Part shown: positions 16,930 to 25,559 of the stretch, piece after piece
Layout of the letters: each line of letters opens with the position of its first letter
Numbering within the stretch: position 1 is the first letter of the stretch
Assembly (NCBI RefSeq): GCF_004135735.1
Contig: NZ_CP012670.1
Location: 5,906,501 to 5,970,500 of the forward strand
Reading direction: 5' to 3'
DNA length: 64,000 nt
DNA from: Sorangium cellulosum
GTDB taxonomy: Bacteria; Myxococcota_A; Polyangia; Polyangiales; Polyangiaceae
Position numbers and translations under genes: made by a program
The notes under the pieces: model-generated
What the model was told of the DNA's origin: nothing
The model's database searches: none
The model's input: only the letters and a program-made list of their open reading frames with translations

Positions 16930-19900
16930 GGCTCCGCCTCGTGTCCTCGCCGCCCCGCGCCCGCGCCCGCGTCCGCGAGCGGGAGCCGGACGATGACCGT
17001 TGTTCCCTGCCCCGCCGCGCTCCGCAGCGCGAGGGTCCCGCCGTGATCCTGGACGATCGAGCGCGAGAGCGGAAGGCCGAGCCCCGTGCCGCTCGGGTCG
17101 CGCTTCGTCGTCACGAACGGCTCCAGCACCACGGCGAGGAGCTCCTCGGGGATGCCGCTGCCGTGGTCCTCGACCTCGACCACGATCTGGCCCGCCTCGA
17201 TCCGGCCCCGGACGGCGACGGTCGCGCCGTCCTCCGAGGCGTCGCGGGCGTTGGCGAGCAGGTTGACGAAGACCTGCACGAGCTCGCGCCGCTCCCCGAT
17301 GACGACGAGCGACTCCGGGCAGTCCTGCTCCACGCGGATGCGCGGCGCCGCGCGGTCGAGCCGGATCAGCCGCTCGGCCTCGGCGATCACCTGGGCGAGC
17401 GGCACGCGCCCGACCCGCGCGCGCGGGATCTCGCCGGGCGACGGCACGGCGCCGGTGCGGCTGTGCTCGAGGAGCGATCGCAGGATGGCCTCGATGCGCG
17501 CCGCCTCGCCGACGATGAGGCCCGCCCGCGCGCGGATCTCGTCGCTCTCGGCCTCGGCGCGGAGGTTCTGCGCGACGCAGGCGATGCCGGTGAGCGGGTT
17601 GCCGATCTCGTGGGCCACGCCGGCGGCGAGGCGGCCGAGCTGGGCCAGGCGGTCGCGGTGGGCGAGCTCGGCCTCGAGCGCGCGCCGCTCGGTGCGATCC
17701 TCCACGAGGAGGACCACGCCCCCCGAGGCGGCGCGCGCGTCGATCGGGTCGAGCGCGGCGCGGTGCACGCGCAGGGCGCGCACGCGCCCGGCCACGGGCG
17801 CCTCGATCTCGTCGGCGCCGGCGTCGCCGGCGGAGGCCGCGGTGGCGGCGCGGGCGAAGAGCTCCGCGAACGGGGCGGGCAGCCGGTCGAGCGACGCCCC
17901 GACGAGGTCGCGCTCCTCGACGCCGACGAGCGCCTCGAGGCGCCGGTTCACGAGGCTCACCGCGCCGTCGGGGCCCACGGCGCACACCCCGAGGGGGAGC
18001 TGCGCGAGCACCGAGCGGAGCCACCGCCGCAGGAGGTCGAGCTCCTTCGCCGCGCCGACGAGGCGCGTCTCGCCGCTCGCGAGGCGCCGCTCCAGCCACC
18101 TGAGCTCCTCGGTGAGCGCGCCGCGCGCCCCCGCGCCCTCGGCGGGGGCGCGCGCCTCGGCGACCGCCCGCGCGAGCACCGGGCCGACCAGCGGCGAGAG
18201 GTTGCGGTGCAGCCGCTCCTGGAGCGCGTGGAGCTCGGTGGGGCGCGTCTCGTCGCTGCGGATGTCGAGCTCCAGCCGGGCGCGCGTCACCTCGACGCCG
18301 GCCGCCTCGCGGCCGAGCAGCCGCGCGAGCCGCTCCTCCAGCGCGCTCACGCTCGGCGCCACGGTCGCGCGCTCGACCGACGGGCCGATCTCGCGCCGCC
18401 TGCACAGGCGCGCCGCCTCGCGCTCCTCGCGGGCCGGCGGGCGCAGGAGGGAGACCATCCCGAGCGTCCCGAAGTTGACGACGAGCGACACGAACGTCGG
18501 CAGCGACCAGGTGTCCGCGGGCGCGGCGGGCGCCGCGACGCCCCCGACGCCCGCAGCGTCCGCGCCCCCGCGCAGCAGGAGCTGGAGCCACCCCGGATCG
18601 ATGCCGGACACCTCGGGCAGGAGCGGCGCGAGGCACATGGCCGTCCACGCCGCGATGCCGGCCAGGAGCCCGGCGAGGAACCCCGCGCGCGTGGCGCGCT
18701 CCCAGAAGAGCACGGCGAAGAGCCCTGGCAGGAACTGCGCGAACGCCACGAACGACACGATACCGCTCTCGACGAGCAGCCCGTGGTGCGATTGCGCGCG
18801 GTGGAAGAGCCACCCGCCCACGAGGATGGCGGTCAGGAGCCCGCGCCGGAGCCACAGCACGCGCGCGTAGACGTTGCGGCGCAGGGTCCTCCGGGCGAGC
18901 GGCAGGAGCAGGTGCGTCGCGCTCATGTTCGCGAGGGCGACGGCGGTGACCATGGCCATGGCGCTCGCCGCGGAGATGCCGCCGATGAACGCGGCGAGCG
19001 CGAGCCAGCGCTGCCCGAGCAGCTGCGGCACGAGCAGCACGTAGCTGTCGGCGGGCTCCGCCGGGGCGAGGCGGGTCCCGGCCCACAGGACGGGCAGCAC
19101 GGGCAGGTTGAGCGCGAGCAGGAAGAGCGGGAAGGCCCAGGCCGCGGTGGCGAGCGCCCGGACGCCGGCGCCGGTGGCGAAGGCCATGTGCCACTGCCTC
19201 GGCAGCACGAAGGCCGCGGCGAAGCTGATGACGAGCATCGACGTCCAGCCGCTGTCGTCGCGCACGGGGCGGCCGAGCGCCTCGACCTCGGCCGCGTGCT
19301 CGCGGAGCCAGGCCGCGAGCCCGCCCGCCCCGCCGAACGCCCCGAGCACGGCGACGAGGCCCACGACGGCGAGCACGACGAGCTTCGCCGCGGACTCGAA
19401 CGCGACGGCCGTCGAGAGGCCGTCCTCGCGCCCCTGCTCGGCGGACGGGCGGGCGCCGAAGAACGCCGTGAAGAGCGCGAGCAGCACGCAGAAGGCGGCG
19501 CCCACGGCCTCCTCGTGCCCCGGCCCCGAGAGCACGCGGACGGACTGCTCGGTCGCGCGGAACTGCTGCGCGATGTAGGGCACGCTGGCGATGACGGAGA
19601 AGGCGGCGACGATCGCCCCCGCGGCGGGGCTCTGGAAGCGGAATGCGAGGAGGTCGGCGAGCGAGGAGAGGCGCTGCTCGCGCGTGATGCGCAGGACGCG
19701 CGACCAGAGGAGCGGCGCGGCGATGCACGCGAGGGTCGGGCCCAGGTAGACGGCGAGGAAGACGAACCCGTGGCGCTGCGCGAAGCCGACGCCGCCGTAG
19801 TAGGTCCACGACGAGGCGTAGACGCCGAGCGAGAGGGCGAGGACGAGCGGGTGCCGCGCGAGCGCGCGGGGGAGCCGCTCGCGCTGCGCGGCGAACGCGA

Positions 19901-19961
19901 TGGCGGCGAGCGCGGCCAGCCAGGCCACCGTGGCGAGCAGGAGGACGCGCACGTCGATCAC
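16926..19961 (-). CDS. Sodium/solute symporter-fused sensor histidine kinase
   Basis: A 1011-residue membrane kinase. Residues 1-505 form an SLC5-type sodium:solute symporter module with about 13 segments (SLGVYASSWTYYGGVGF near the start, IGGISAASAMAMVTAVALAN in the middle). This is followed by a coiled-coil linker, a PAS domain (about 650-755, LGVCAVGPDGAVSLVNRRLEA) and a HisKA/HATPase core. The H box is GVAHEIGNPL (His784), the N box VNLLANARDASED, with G boxes DHGSGIPEE and GTGLGLPLS. The layout matches CbrA-like kinases, in which the transporter-like part senses or couples to nutrient uptake. The GTG start overlaps the upstream gene (GTGA), and its stop overlaps the ATG of the regulator, so the genes form one operon. 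Confidence 0.95.
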   Translation of the reverse strand: MIDVRVLLLATVAWLAALAAIAFAAQRERLPRALARHPLVLALSLGVYASSWTYYGGVGFAQRHGFVFLAVYLGPTLACIAAPLLWSRVLRITREQRLSSLADLLAFRFQSPAAGAIVAAFSVIASVPYIAQQFRATEQSVRVLSGPGHEEAVGAAFCVLLALFTAFFGARPSAEQGREDGLSTAVAFESAAKLVVLAVVGLVAVLGAFGGAGGLAAWLREHAAEVEALGRPVRDDSGWTSMLVISFAAAFVLPRQWHMAFATGAGVRALATAAWAFPLFLLALNLPVLPVLWAGTRLAPAEPADSYVLLVPQLLGQRWLALAAFIGGISAASAMAMVTAVALANMSATHLLLPLARRTLRRNVYARVLWLRRGLLTAILVGGWLFHRAQSHHGLLVESGIVSFVAFAQFLPGLFAVLFWERATRAGFLAGLLAGIAAWTAMCLAPLLPEVSGIDPGWLQLLLRGGADAAGVGGVAAPAAPADTWSLPTFVSLVVNFGTLGMVSLLRPPAREEREAARLCRRREIGPSVERATVAPSVSALEERLARLLGREAAGVEVTRARLELDIRSDETRPTELHALQERLHRNLSPLVGPVLARAVAEARAPAEGAGARGALTEELRWLERRLASGETRLVGAAKELDLLRRWLRSVLAQLPLGVCAVGPDGAVSLVNRRLEALVGVEERDLVGASLDRLPAPFAELFARAATAASAGDAGADEIEAPVAGRVRALRVHRAALDPIDARAASGGVVLLVEDRTERRALEAELAHRDRLAQLGRLAAGVAHEIGNPLTGIACVAQNLRAEAESDEIRARAGLIVGEAARIEAILRSLLEHSRTGAVPSPGEIPRARVGRVPLAQVIAEAERLIRLDRAAPRIRVEQDCPESLVVIGERRELVQVFVNLLANARDASEDGATVAVRGRIEAGQIVVEVEDHGSGIPEELLAVVLEPFVTTKRDPSGTGLGLPLSRSIVQDHGGTLALRSAAGQGTTVIVRLPLADAGAGAGRRGHEAEP

Positions 19962-20200
19962 GGCGGCGGCCCCCGATCACGGCGGTCCTCCTCGCCGCGG
20001 TCCCCCTCGCCGGGGCCCACGCGCGTCGCGAGCGCGGCGAGCGCGATCAGCGCGATCCATACCGCGAAGATCGCCGCGACCGCGAGCAGGCCGCGGGCCC
20101 AGAGCAAGCGCGCCGGCGACACGAGGAGGACCGTGCCCAGCAGCACGAGCACGAGCGCGCGATCCACCGCGCCGGCCTCGGTGTCGTGTCCTCCGCTCAT
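19958..20200 (-). CDS. Small two-segment membrane protein, first gene of kinase operon
   Basis: An 80-residue protein with two hydrophobic helices (ALVLVLLGTVLLVSP and GLLAVAAIFAVWIALIALAAL) and a charged tail (GEGDRGEEDRRDRG). Its TGA overlaps the GTG start of the symporter kinase, so translation is coupled. Small membrane proteins often precede SSS-family symporter genes, and this one probably assists or stabilises the transporter half of the kinase. That role is inferred from position only. Confidence 0.7.
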   Translation of the reverse strand: MSGGHDTEAGAVDRALVLVLLGTVLLVSPARLLWARGLLAVAAIFAVWIALIALAALATRVGPGEGDRGEEDRRDRGPPP

Positions 20201-20503
20201 GGGGTGAGGCGACGCATCATAGGAGAAGGGCGCGCGGGCCCGCAGCGGCGAAACACGCGCGGGCGCACAGCGCGACGCGTCACCGCGGGGCCGGGGTGCC
20301 GCGCCCCGGGGCGCGGCGCCGGCCCCGGGGAGATCTCAGCGCACGCACCGCACCCAGGCGGCCGTGAAATGGTTCCACGAGCCGCTCGCGCCGGCGTTGA
20401 ACCCGGTGAAGCCGTCGTCGAAGGAGGGACCTGCTGGGCGGCGCGCTACGCCCGGCCGATGAGCACGGGCCGATCCGGCACGGATTGACAGAGGACCTCG
20501 AGC
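20201..20503. other. Intergenic region with a gene remnant
   Basis: About 300 bases between the kinase operon start and the glycosidase gene end. It holds the remnant at 20337-20430. The A/T-poor stretch at 20201-20330 shows no promoter that could be assigned by eye. Confidence 0.4.
20337..20430 (-). pseudogene. C-terminal remnant, Lcl/DUF1566-like ending
   Basis: Read on the minus strand, one frame gives GPSFDDGFTGFNAGASGSW then NHFTAAWVRCVR and a stop. The 'AWVRCVR' ending before a stop is typical of Lcl (DUF1566)-type exported proteins of myxobacteria. There is no start codon or upstream part. It is probably the tail of a deleted gene. It is too short for a firm family call. Confidence 0.4.
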
Positions 20504-23275
20504 TCAGAGGCCAAAGAGCTCCTGGAGAAACACGCCGCCCTTTCCGGCCCCTGCATGCGTGAAGAACAGGCGCCCCGCCCCGAAGCCGCCCCCCTCCGCG
20601 ACCCACTCGGCCGCGTGCGCGCGCAGCCGGGCGATGGGGCGCGGCGGGAACGCGAACGGCGAGCGCGAGCGGTAGACGAACGTGGCGTCTTCGTGGACAG
20701 GATAGCTCGTGACCGTCAGGTAAAACCATCCCCCCCGCGCGAACACGAACGGCGACTCGGTATGACCGCTGTTGTGCATCGCGGTCTCCGGCCCGAGCGT
20801 GAGCGCCATGGCCGGCGGGCTCCAGTGGGCGAGATCCAGCGACGTGCGGTAAGCGACGCCGCTCAGGCGCAGCTCCCGCGAGGCGCAGCGCGTGTAATAC
20901 ACCACCCACAGATCGCCCAGCCGGACGAGCATCGGATCGCGGGCGACGCAGATGTCCTCGAAGAGCGTCTTCCCGTGGCGGGCCCAGACACGACCGTCGC
21001 GCGAGCGCGCGATCCGGAAGCCGGACCGGTCGGGATCGGGCGTGCCCACGTGGAAGATCATGACCAGGCTGCCGTCGCGATCCCGGACCACGTGGGGGGC
21101 CCAGATCCAGCGCTCGTCGGCGAGGGCGTGGGTGGAGAAGCGCTCCGGGGCGAGCGCGAAGCTCGGTGAGGTGGCGTCGACCCAGCGCGCCGGCCCGGGC
21201 CCAGGCGCCGTGGCCAGGACGAACGCCCGCTCGGTGTCCGGCCGATACGGCTCGGGGTTGAAGATGCCCGTGAGCATCCAGCGGCCGTCGGGGAGCTGGA
21301 TCATCGAATGATCGTTCACGTAGAACGGGCCCCCGGGGAGGCCCTCGGTGTCGAAGATCTCCACCGCGGGGCCCTGCCTGAGCTGCGGCGCGGGAGGCCC
21401 GGAGAAGAACCGCAGCGTGTAGCCGCCCTCGCTCCAGGGCGCGGGGGAGCTCGTCGCGTCGATCTCGAGGGCCGGGCGCCTGCCCGCGCCGCATTGACCG
21501 GGGGGCAAGTCGATCCAGAGCGCGTCCTCCGCGAACGAGCGGACCGGGTTTGCCTGCATCTCGTGGATCGTGCCGACGTCCCGCCCATCGAGCCTCACGC
21601 GCGCCGTCTGGGGGGCCTTCGCCGCGGAGTACGCGCGGAGGAGCAGGAGCCCGCGCGCCTCGGGCGGGCATTCGACCTCGATCCGGGTGATCCCGCGGCC
21701 CTCGCGGGACAGCATGAGCCGCCGGGGCGAGGAGCGCTCGGCGTCGACGGCGGAGTGCGCGCGGCGCCCCTCCCCGCGCACGGGGATCGGCTGCTCGCCG
21801 AGCACCCGATACTCCGGGAATGCATAGGAGAGCCCCAGCGAGCGCACCCGGAGCGGCGTGTAGGCGCCGGTCGGCCCGGCTTCCATGCCGAAGCGCAGGC
21901 CGGAGCGGCTCACGATGGGGTCGGCCACGTGCAGGCGGTACAGGGAATGGGAGAACCGGGCTCCTCTCCCCCCGTCCTCGGGATTGTCGACGAGGAAGCG
22001 GAGCTGGCCGCTGAAGGCGTTGCTGTGCGGGCCCAGGAAATAGAAGCCGCCGTTGAAATAGTCCTCGGTGCCGGTCCCGATCTGCAGCGGGTACGACATC
22101 CCGTCGGTCCGGATCATCTCGTCGCCCTCGAGGTACGTCCGGTCGTCGGGGCGGCCGCCGCGGATCTGCTCGATGAGGGCGACGAGCTGGAGCGGCTCAT
22201 CGCTCTCGACGAGGGGCATCGTCGTCTCGCGTCCAGGGGCCGTCTGGTCGCGGTACTGCGCGAGGAGCCGCACGCCGGGGCGCGCGGGGGCGAGGTCGAC
22301 GGCCGCCTCGATGCCCGCGATGGCCGCTCCGGGCGCGGCCTCGAGCGCGAGCGCCTCCCCTTCGGCGAGCGGGATGGGCAGCCGCGTCGCGAGCCTGCCG
22401 GCTCCCGCGCCATCGGGCGCCCAGGCGGCGTGCAGCGCGCTCCGGAAGGTGGTCCATCCGCCGTCAACCTCGGTGCCCGTGCTGGCCAGGCCGAAGAAGA
22501 AGGACGCGGGCACGGGCGGCTGCCCACCGATCCTCACCGCCAGGTCTCTCAGGCTCCCGGCGGGGATCCGGATGTCGAGGCCCGCCACGGTCGCGGGGCC
22601 TGCCGCCAGGAGGAGCGGGGCGCCGGGGCGCAGTGCCTCCCGGGGAGACGGGGCGGGCAGGGTGGCGGTCCAGTCCTCGGCCATGAAGCGCTCGAGCTGC
22701 TCGGGCGTCGGACCCGACGCGGCGCCGGGGCCCTCGCGGTGGGTGATCTGGTAATAGACGGGGACGCCCCGGAAGCGGACCTTGGCCTCGCTGGACCAGG
22801 CGAAAGGGACGTAGCTCGTGAAGGCTCCCGAGCTCGCCTCGACGCCGAGCGCGAGGGGCGATCTCCAGGGGCCCCGGCCCTCGAAGAAGTCGTGGGGCGA
22901 TCCGCGGAAGGCCGTGCGCCCGTCGATCTCGATCCAGAGCTCCTGGTCGGGTTTATCGAGCTCCGCGCGCGGGGCGGTCATCCAGATCCGCGTGATTCTC
23001 CCCTCACCGCGGGCGTGGAACAGGACCTGGTGATCGCCTTCGCGGGCGATCCCCGGGCGATAGCCGTCGTCATTGCCGCCTGCGGGGTCGTGCGTGGTCA
23101 CGCTCCGGGTGATCCACCCGGGGTGAAAGGAGAGGAGATCTTCCAGCACCGGCGCGATGGACGCCGCGCCCGGCGCGATGGCGAGGGACGCCCCGAGGAG
23201 GTGGCGAATCGCGCGGGAGACAAAGAGGTCCAGGCGTGCGCCCGCGGCGCGCACGTTGTGGGATCCGGCGTGCAT
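20504..23275 (-). CDS. GH172 (DUF2961) glycosidase fused to a beta-propeller domain
   Basis: An exported enzyme of 923 residues. After a signal-like N-terminus (RHLLGASLAIAPGAAS), residues 50-560 form a DUF2961 domain, now glycoside hydrolase family 172. The conserved LEGDEMIRTDG (382-392) and GTGTEDYFNGGFYF (400-413) supply the acidic catalytic residues. Known GH172 members are exo-acting alpha-D-arabinofuranosidases or difructose-forming enzymes. From about residue 640 a five-bladed propeller like GH43/GH32 follows, with YVNDHSMIQLPDGRWMLTG, WAPHVVRDRDGSLVMIFHV and HTESPFVFARGGWFYL. The fusion suggests two sugar activities on one polymer, or a binding role for the propeller. It is divergent from the ADP-ribosylglycohydrolase-like gene at 23395. 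Confidence 0.85.
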   Translation of the reverse strand: MHAGSHNVRAAGARLDLFVSRAIRHLLGASLAIAPGAASIAPVLEDLLSFHPGWITRSVTTHDPAGGNDDGYRPGIAREGDHQVLFHARGEGRITRIWMTAPRAELDKPDQELWIEIDGRTAFRGSPHDFFEGRGPWRSPLALGVEASSGAFTSYVPFAWSSEAKVRFRGVPVYYQITHREGPGAASGPTPEQLERFMAEDWTATLPAPSPREALRPGAPLLLAAGPATVAGLDIRIPAGSLRDLAVRIGGQPPVPASFFFGLASTGTEVDGGWTTFRSALHAAWAPDGAGAGRLATRLPIPLAEGEALALEAAPGAAIAGIEAAVDLAPARPGVRLLAQYRDQTAPGRETTMPLVESDEPLQLVALIEQIRGGRPDDRTYLEGDEMIRTDGMSYPLQIGTGTEDYFNGGFYFLGPHSNAFSGQLRFLVDNPEDGGRGARFSHSLYRLHVADPIVSRSGLRFGMEAGPTGAYTPLRVRSLGLSYAFPEYRVLGEQPIPVRGEGRRAHSAVDAERSSPRRLMLSREGRGITRIEVECPPEARGLLLLRAYSAAKAPQTARVRLDGRDVGTIHEMQANPVRSFAEDALWIDLPPGQCGAGRRPALEIDATSSPAPWSEGGYTLRFFSGPPAPQLRQGPAVEIFDTEGLPGGPFYVNDHSMIQLPDGRWMLTGIFNPEPYRPDTERAFVLATAPGPGPARWVDATSPSFALAPERFSTHALADERWIWAPHVVRDRDGSLVMIFHVGTPDPDRSGFRIARSRDGRVWARHGKTLFEDICVARDPMLVRLGDLWVVYYTRCASRELRLSGVAYRTSLDLAHWSPPAMALTLGPETAMHNSGHTESPFVFARGGWFYLTVTSYPVHEDATFVYRSRSPFAFPPRPIARLRAHAAEWVAEGGGFGAGRLFFTHAGAGKGGVFLQELFGL

Positions 23276-23394
23276 GAGCGCAACCTAAGGGCGCGGACGG
23301 CGCCGAGGGAGCGGGCGCGGCCAGGTATCTCGCTTGCACCACCGCGGGGTGAGACCACGCGCGACGCTCCGGGCGCGCATTCGAGGGGTAATCC

Positions 23395-24765
23395 ATGCGC
23401 ACTCGAGACGATCGACGCGCCGTCGGAGGACCGACCCGCATCGGGCTCTCCGCGCGCGCTCGCGGGCTGCTCCTCGCGCTCCTCGCGCTCTCCCCGCTGG
23501 CGGGCGCTGGCGGCCGCGCGCCGGGCTGCGCGTTCGCCGAGCCCGTGGAGCAACGGACCCCGCCGGGAATGCCCGGAAGGACGCGGCTGCGGCTCGATCG
23601 GGCGGCGTATGCCGATCGGCTCCGTGCGATGTGGACTGGCGCGTGCATCGCCAACTGGACGGGGCTGCGGACGGAGGGCGTCCGCATCGAGCGCCCCTTC
23701 TTCACCGACGCCGACTGGGGGAAACCCCTGGGCCGCGACGGGGCGCGGATCGACTTCGTGCTCCTCGACCCCTGCCCAGCCGACGACGACACCGACATCG
23801 AATATGTCTACCTGCACCTCATGACCGAGGCTGGGAAGCTCATTCTCTCTCCCGAGGAGATCCGCGACGGGTGGCGCGCGCATATCCGTGATTTCATATG
23901 GGTCTCCAACCGGAGGGCGCGCGACCTCCTGGAGCGAGGCGTGCTGCCCCCGGCGACGAGCCATCCGGCGCTCAATCCGTACGCGCTCCACATCGACGCA
24001 CAGCTCACGACGGAGATCTTCGGCGCCCTCGCGCCCGGCATGCCGGGGCTCGCGCTGCGGATGGCCGACCTTCCCATCCGGACCACGGCCCGCGATCACG
24101 CCGCGCACGCGGCGCAGTTCCATGTCCTCCTCTTCTCGCTCGCCGCGACCGTCGATCCGGAGAAGCCGCGGCAGGAGGAGCTCGTGCGCATCGTCCGGGA
24201 GGCCAGGAGCCACCTGCCGGACGGGTCGAAGGCCGCCGATGTCATCGATTTCGTGGTCTCCGCGTATCTATCGACCGAGGATCGCGATGATTGGGAGAGC
24301 GTGCGCGACGCCATCGCGCATCGCTACCAGGAGCGGGCCTGGGCGCACGGCTTCGTGTACCGGGGGTTCACGGAATCGGCGATCAACCTGGCGACCGGGA
24401 CGATGGCCCTGCTGTTCGGCGGGGGGAGCTTCCTGCGCACCGTGCAGATCGGCACCCTGTCCGGATGGGACTCGGACAACGGCACAGCGACGATGGGCGC
24501 GCTCGTGGCGCTCATCGGCGGGATGGAGGAGCTGCGCCGCGCCTTCCCGGGGGAACGTGTTTCCGAGCGCTACCATGTCCACCGCACGCGACCCACGCTC
24601 CCGGATCGGCTGCCGGAGGATCGCGAGGCCGAGGACACCTTCACGGCGGTCTCGACGAGGATGGTCGCGCTGGTGGATCGCGCCGTCCAGGAGGAGGGCG
24701 GCCAGGTCGAGCCGACCCGCTGGGTGCTCCCGGCTCGATCGGGTTCTCGACCCGACCCGGGTTGA
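23395..24765 (+). CDS. Exported ADP-ribosylglycohydrolase-family protein
   Basis: A 456-residue protein with an N-terminal hydrophobic segment (RGLLLALLALSPLAGAGG) that suggests export. The body is the ADP-ribosylglycohydrolase (DraG/ARH-like) fold, with an early MWTGACIANWTGL, the metal-binding PADDDTDIEYVYL and late WDSDNGTATMGALVALIGG. These acidic positions match the dinuclear Mg/Mn site. ATG 23395 has GAGGGG six bases upstream. Members outside the cell are unlikely to act on protein ADP-ribose, and several family branches sit beside glycosidases, so a sugar-derived substrate is plausible. The last codons (RPDPG) are encoded by the first unit of a downstream repeat. Confidence 0.8.
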   Translation: MRTRDDRRAVGGPTRIGLSARARGLLLALLALSPLAGAGGRAPGCAFAEPVEQRTPPGMPGRTRLRLDRAAYADRLRAMWTGACIANWTGLRTEGVRIERPFFTDADWGKPLGRDGARIDFVLLDPCPADDDTDIEYVYLHLMTEAGKLILSPEEIRDGWRAHIRDFIWVSNRRARDLLERGVLPPATSHPALNPYALHIDAQLTTEIFGALAPGMPGLALRMADLPIRTTARDHAAHAAQFHVLLFSLAATVDPEKPRQEELVRIVREARSHLPDGSKAADVIDFVVSAYLSTEDRDDWESVRDAIAHRYQERAWAHGFVYRGFTESAINLATGTMALLFGGGSFLRTVQIGTLSGWDSDNGTATMGALVALIGGMEELRRAFPGERVSERYHVHRTRPTLPDRLPEDREAEDTFTAVSTRMVALVDRAVQEEGGQVEPTRWVLPARSGSRPDPG

Positions 24766-24834
24766 CTCTGTGGCGACCCGACCCGGGTTGGCTCTCGACC
24801 TGGTGACTCTGTGGGGCGACCCGACCCGGGTTGG
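24749..24834. repeat. Interspersed 16-bp repeat, three copies
   Basis: GACCCGACCCGGGTTG occurs at 24749, 24775 and 24818, the last two with a following GCTCTCG. The first copy encodes the C-terminus and stop of the ADP-ribosylglycohydrolase-like gene. Spacing is irregular (26 and 43 bases). Confidence 0.75.
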
Positions 24835-25124
24835 CTCTCGCTCCCCCCGACTCGGATGGTGGTTTCTCCCCCGGGTTGTGGTTCTCCCCAACTCGACGAG
24901 TTGGTAGAGAATTCCGTTCGGATCGAGGGTATAGTAGATCCGTTCTCCCTAGCAATCCTGATGCCGCGGGCGGGGTCGTGCGCTGGCCGCGAAATCCGTT
25001 CCGGGCGAGGCCACGTCCCGACGGCTTTGTGCTTGAGAGACCAGGGTCACGAAAGGGAATGCGCGCTTGGGCATAGCGACGGGGCGAACGCCACACTACC
25101 GACGCCTTGTATGGGAGGAAAAGC
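24835..25124. other. Less GC-rich intergenic region
   Basis: About 290 bases upstream of a lipoprotein gene. It includes A/T-rich text unusual for the window (GTTGGTAGAGAATTCCGTTC and GGTATAGTAGATCCG near 24903-24945), a likely promoter area. CAACTCGACGAGTTG at 24889-24903 is an imperfect palindrome. No gene is supported. Confidence 0.4.
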
Positions 25125-25460
25125 ATGTCGATGTTGACGACAGGTACAACGCTCTTGCTCATCGGTTTCATCTGTGCGAGCTGCACCGTGAGCGAGGAGG
25201 AGGCCCGGGAGAAGTTCGACGCGCTCGTGGCCGAGTCGAACGCATGCAACGATGTATCTGAATGCGTTTATGCGTCTGCAGGCTGCCCGCTCGGGTGTGT
25301 CGTGGCCGTGAACAGCGCAAAACAAACGGAGGTAGAGGAAGAGGCGCGCGCGCTCATCGAAGATTACGAGCGAGGCGGTCGATCGTGCGCGTACGACTGC
25401 GCAGTGCCGGGCCCGCTCGAGTGCATCGGCGGCCGCTGTCAGGAGGGCGCCTCGCCTTGA
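25125..25460 (+). CDS. Small Cys-rich lipoprotein
   Basis: A 111-residue exported protein. ATG 25125 is preceded by GGGAGG six bases away. A TTG six codons earlier lies inside the ribosome site and is less likely. The signal ends LIGFICASC, a lipobox. The mature part has paired cysteines (CNDVSEC, CPLGC, CAYDC, CIGGRC), as in other small myxobacterial disulfide-rich lipoproteins. No function is known. Confidence 0.75.
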   Translation: MSMLTTGTTLLLIGFICASCTVSEEEAREKFDALVAESNACNDVSECVYASAGCPLGCVVAVNSAKQTEVEEEARALIEDYERGGRSCAYDCAVPGPLECIGGRCQEGASP

Positions 25461-25559
25461 CGCGCGCCTCGCCACGAGCCGATCGCGGAGCCCCATCCGA
25501 CCGCACGCTCCCCGACGACGCGTCGAGGTCGTCTCACCATCGCGCTCCCGCGCGCGGTT

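Noticed and set aside
16941..20207. An open frame of over 1000 residues on the plus strand opposite the sensor kinase
   Set aside because: Its Arg/Glu/Asp-rich product is typical of antisense translation in high-G+C DNA. The minus strand encodes an intact symporter kinase with all motifs.
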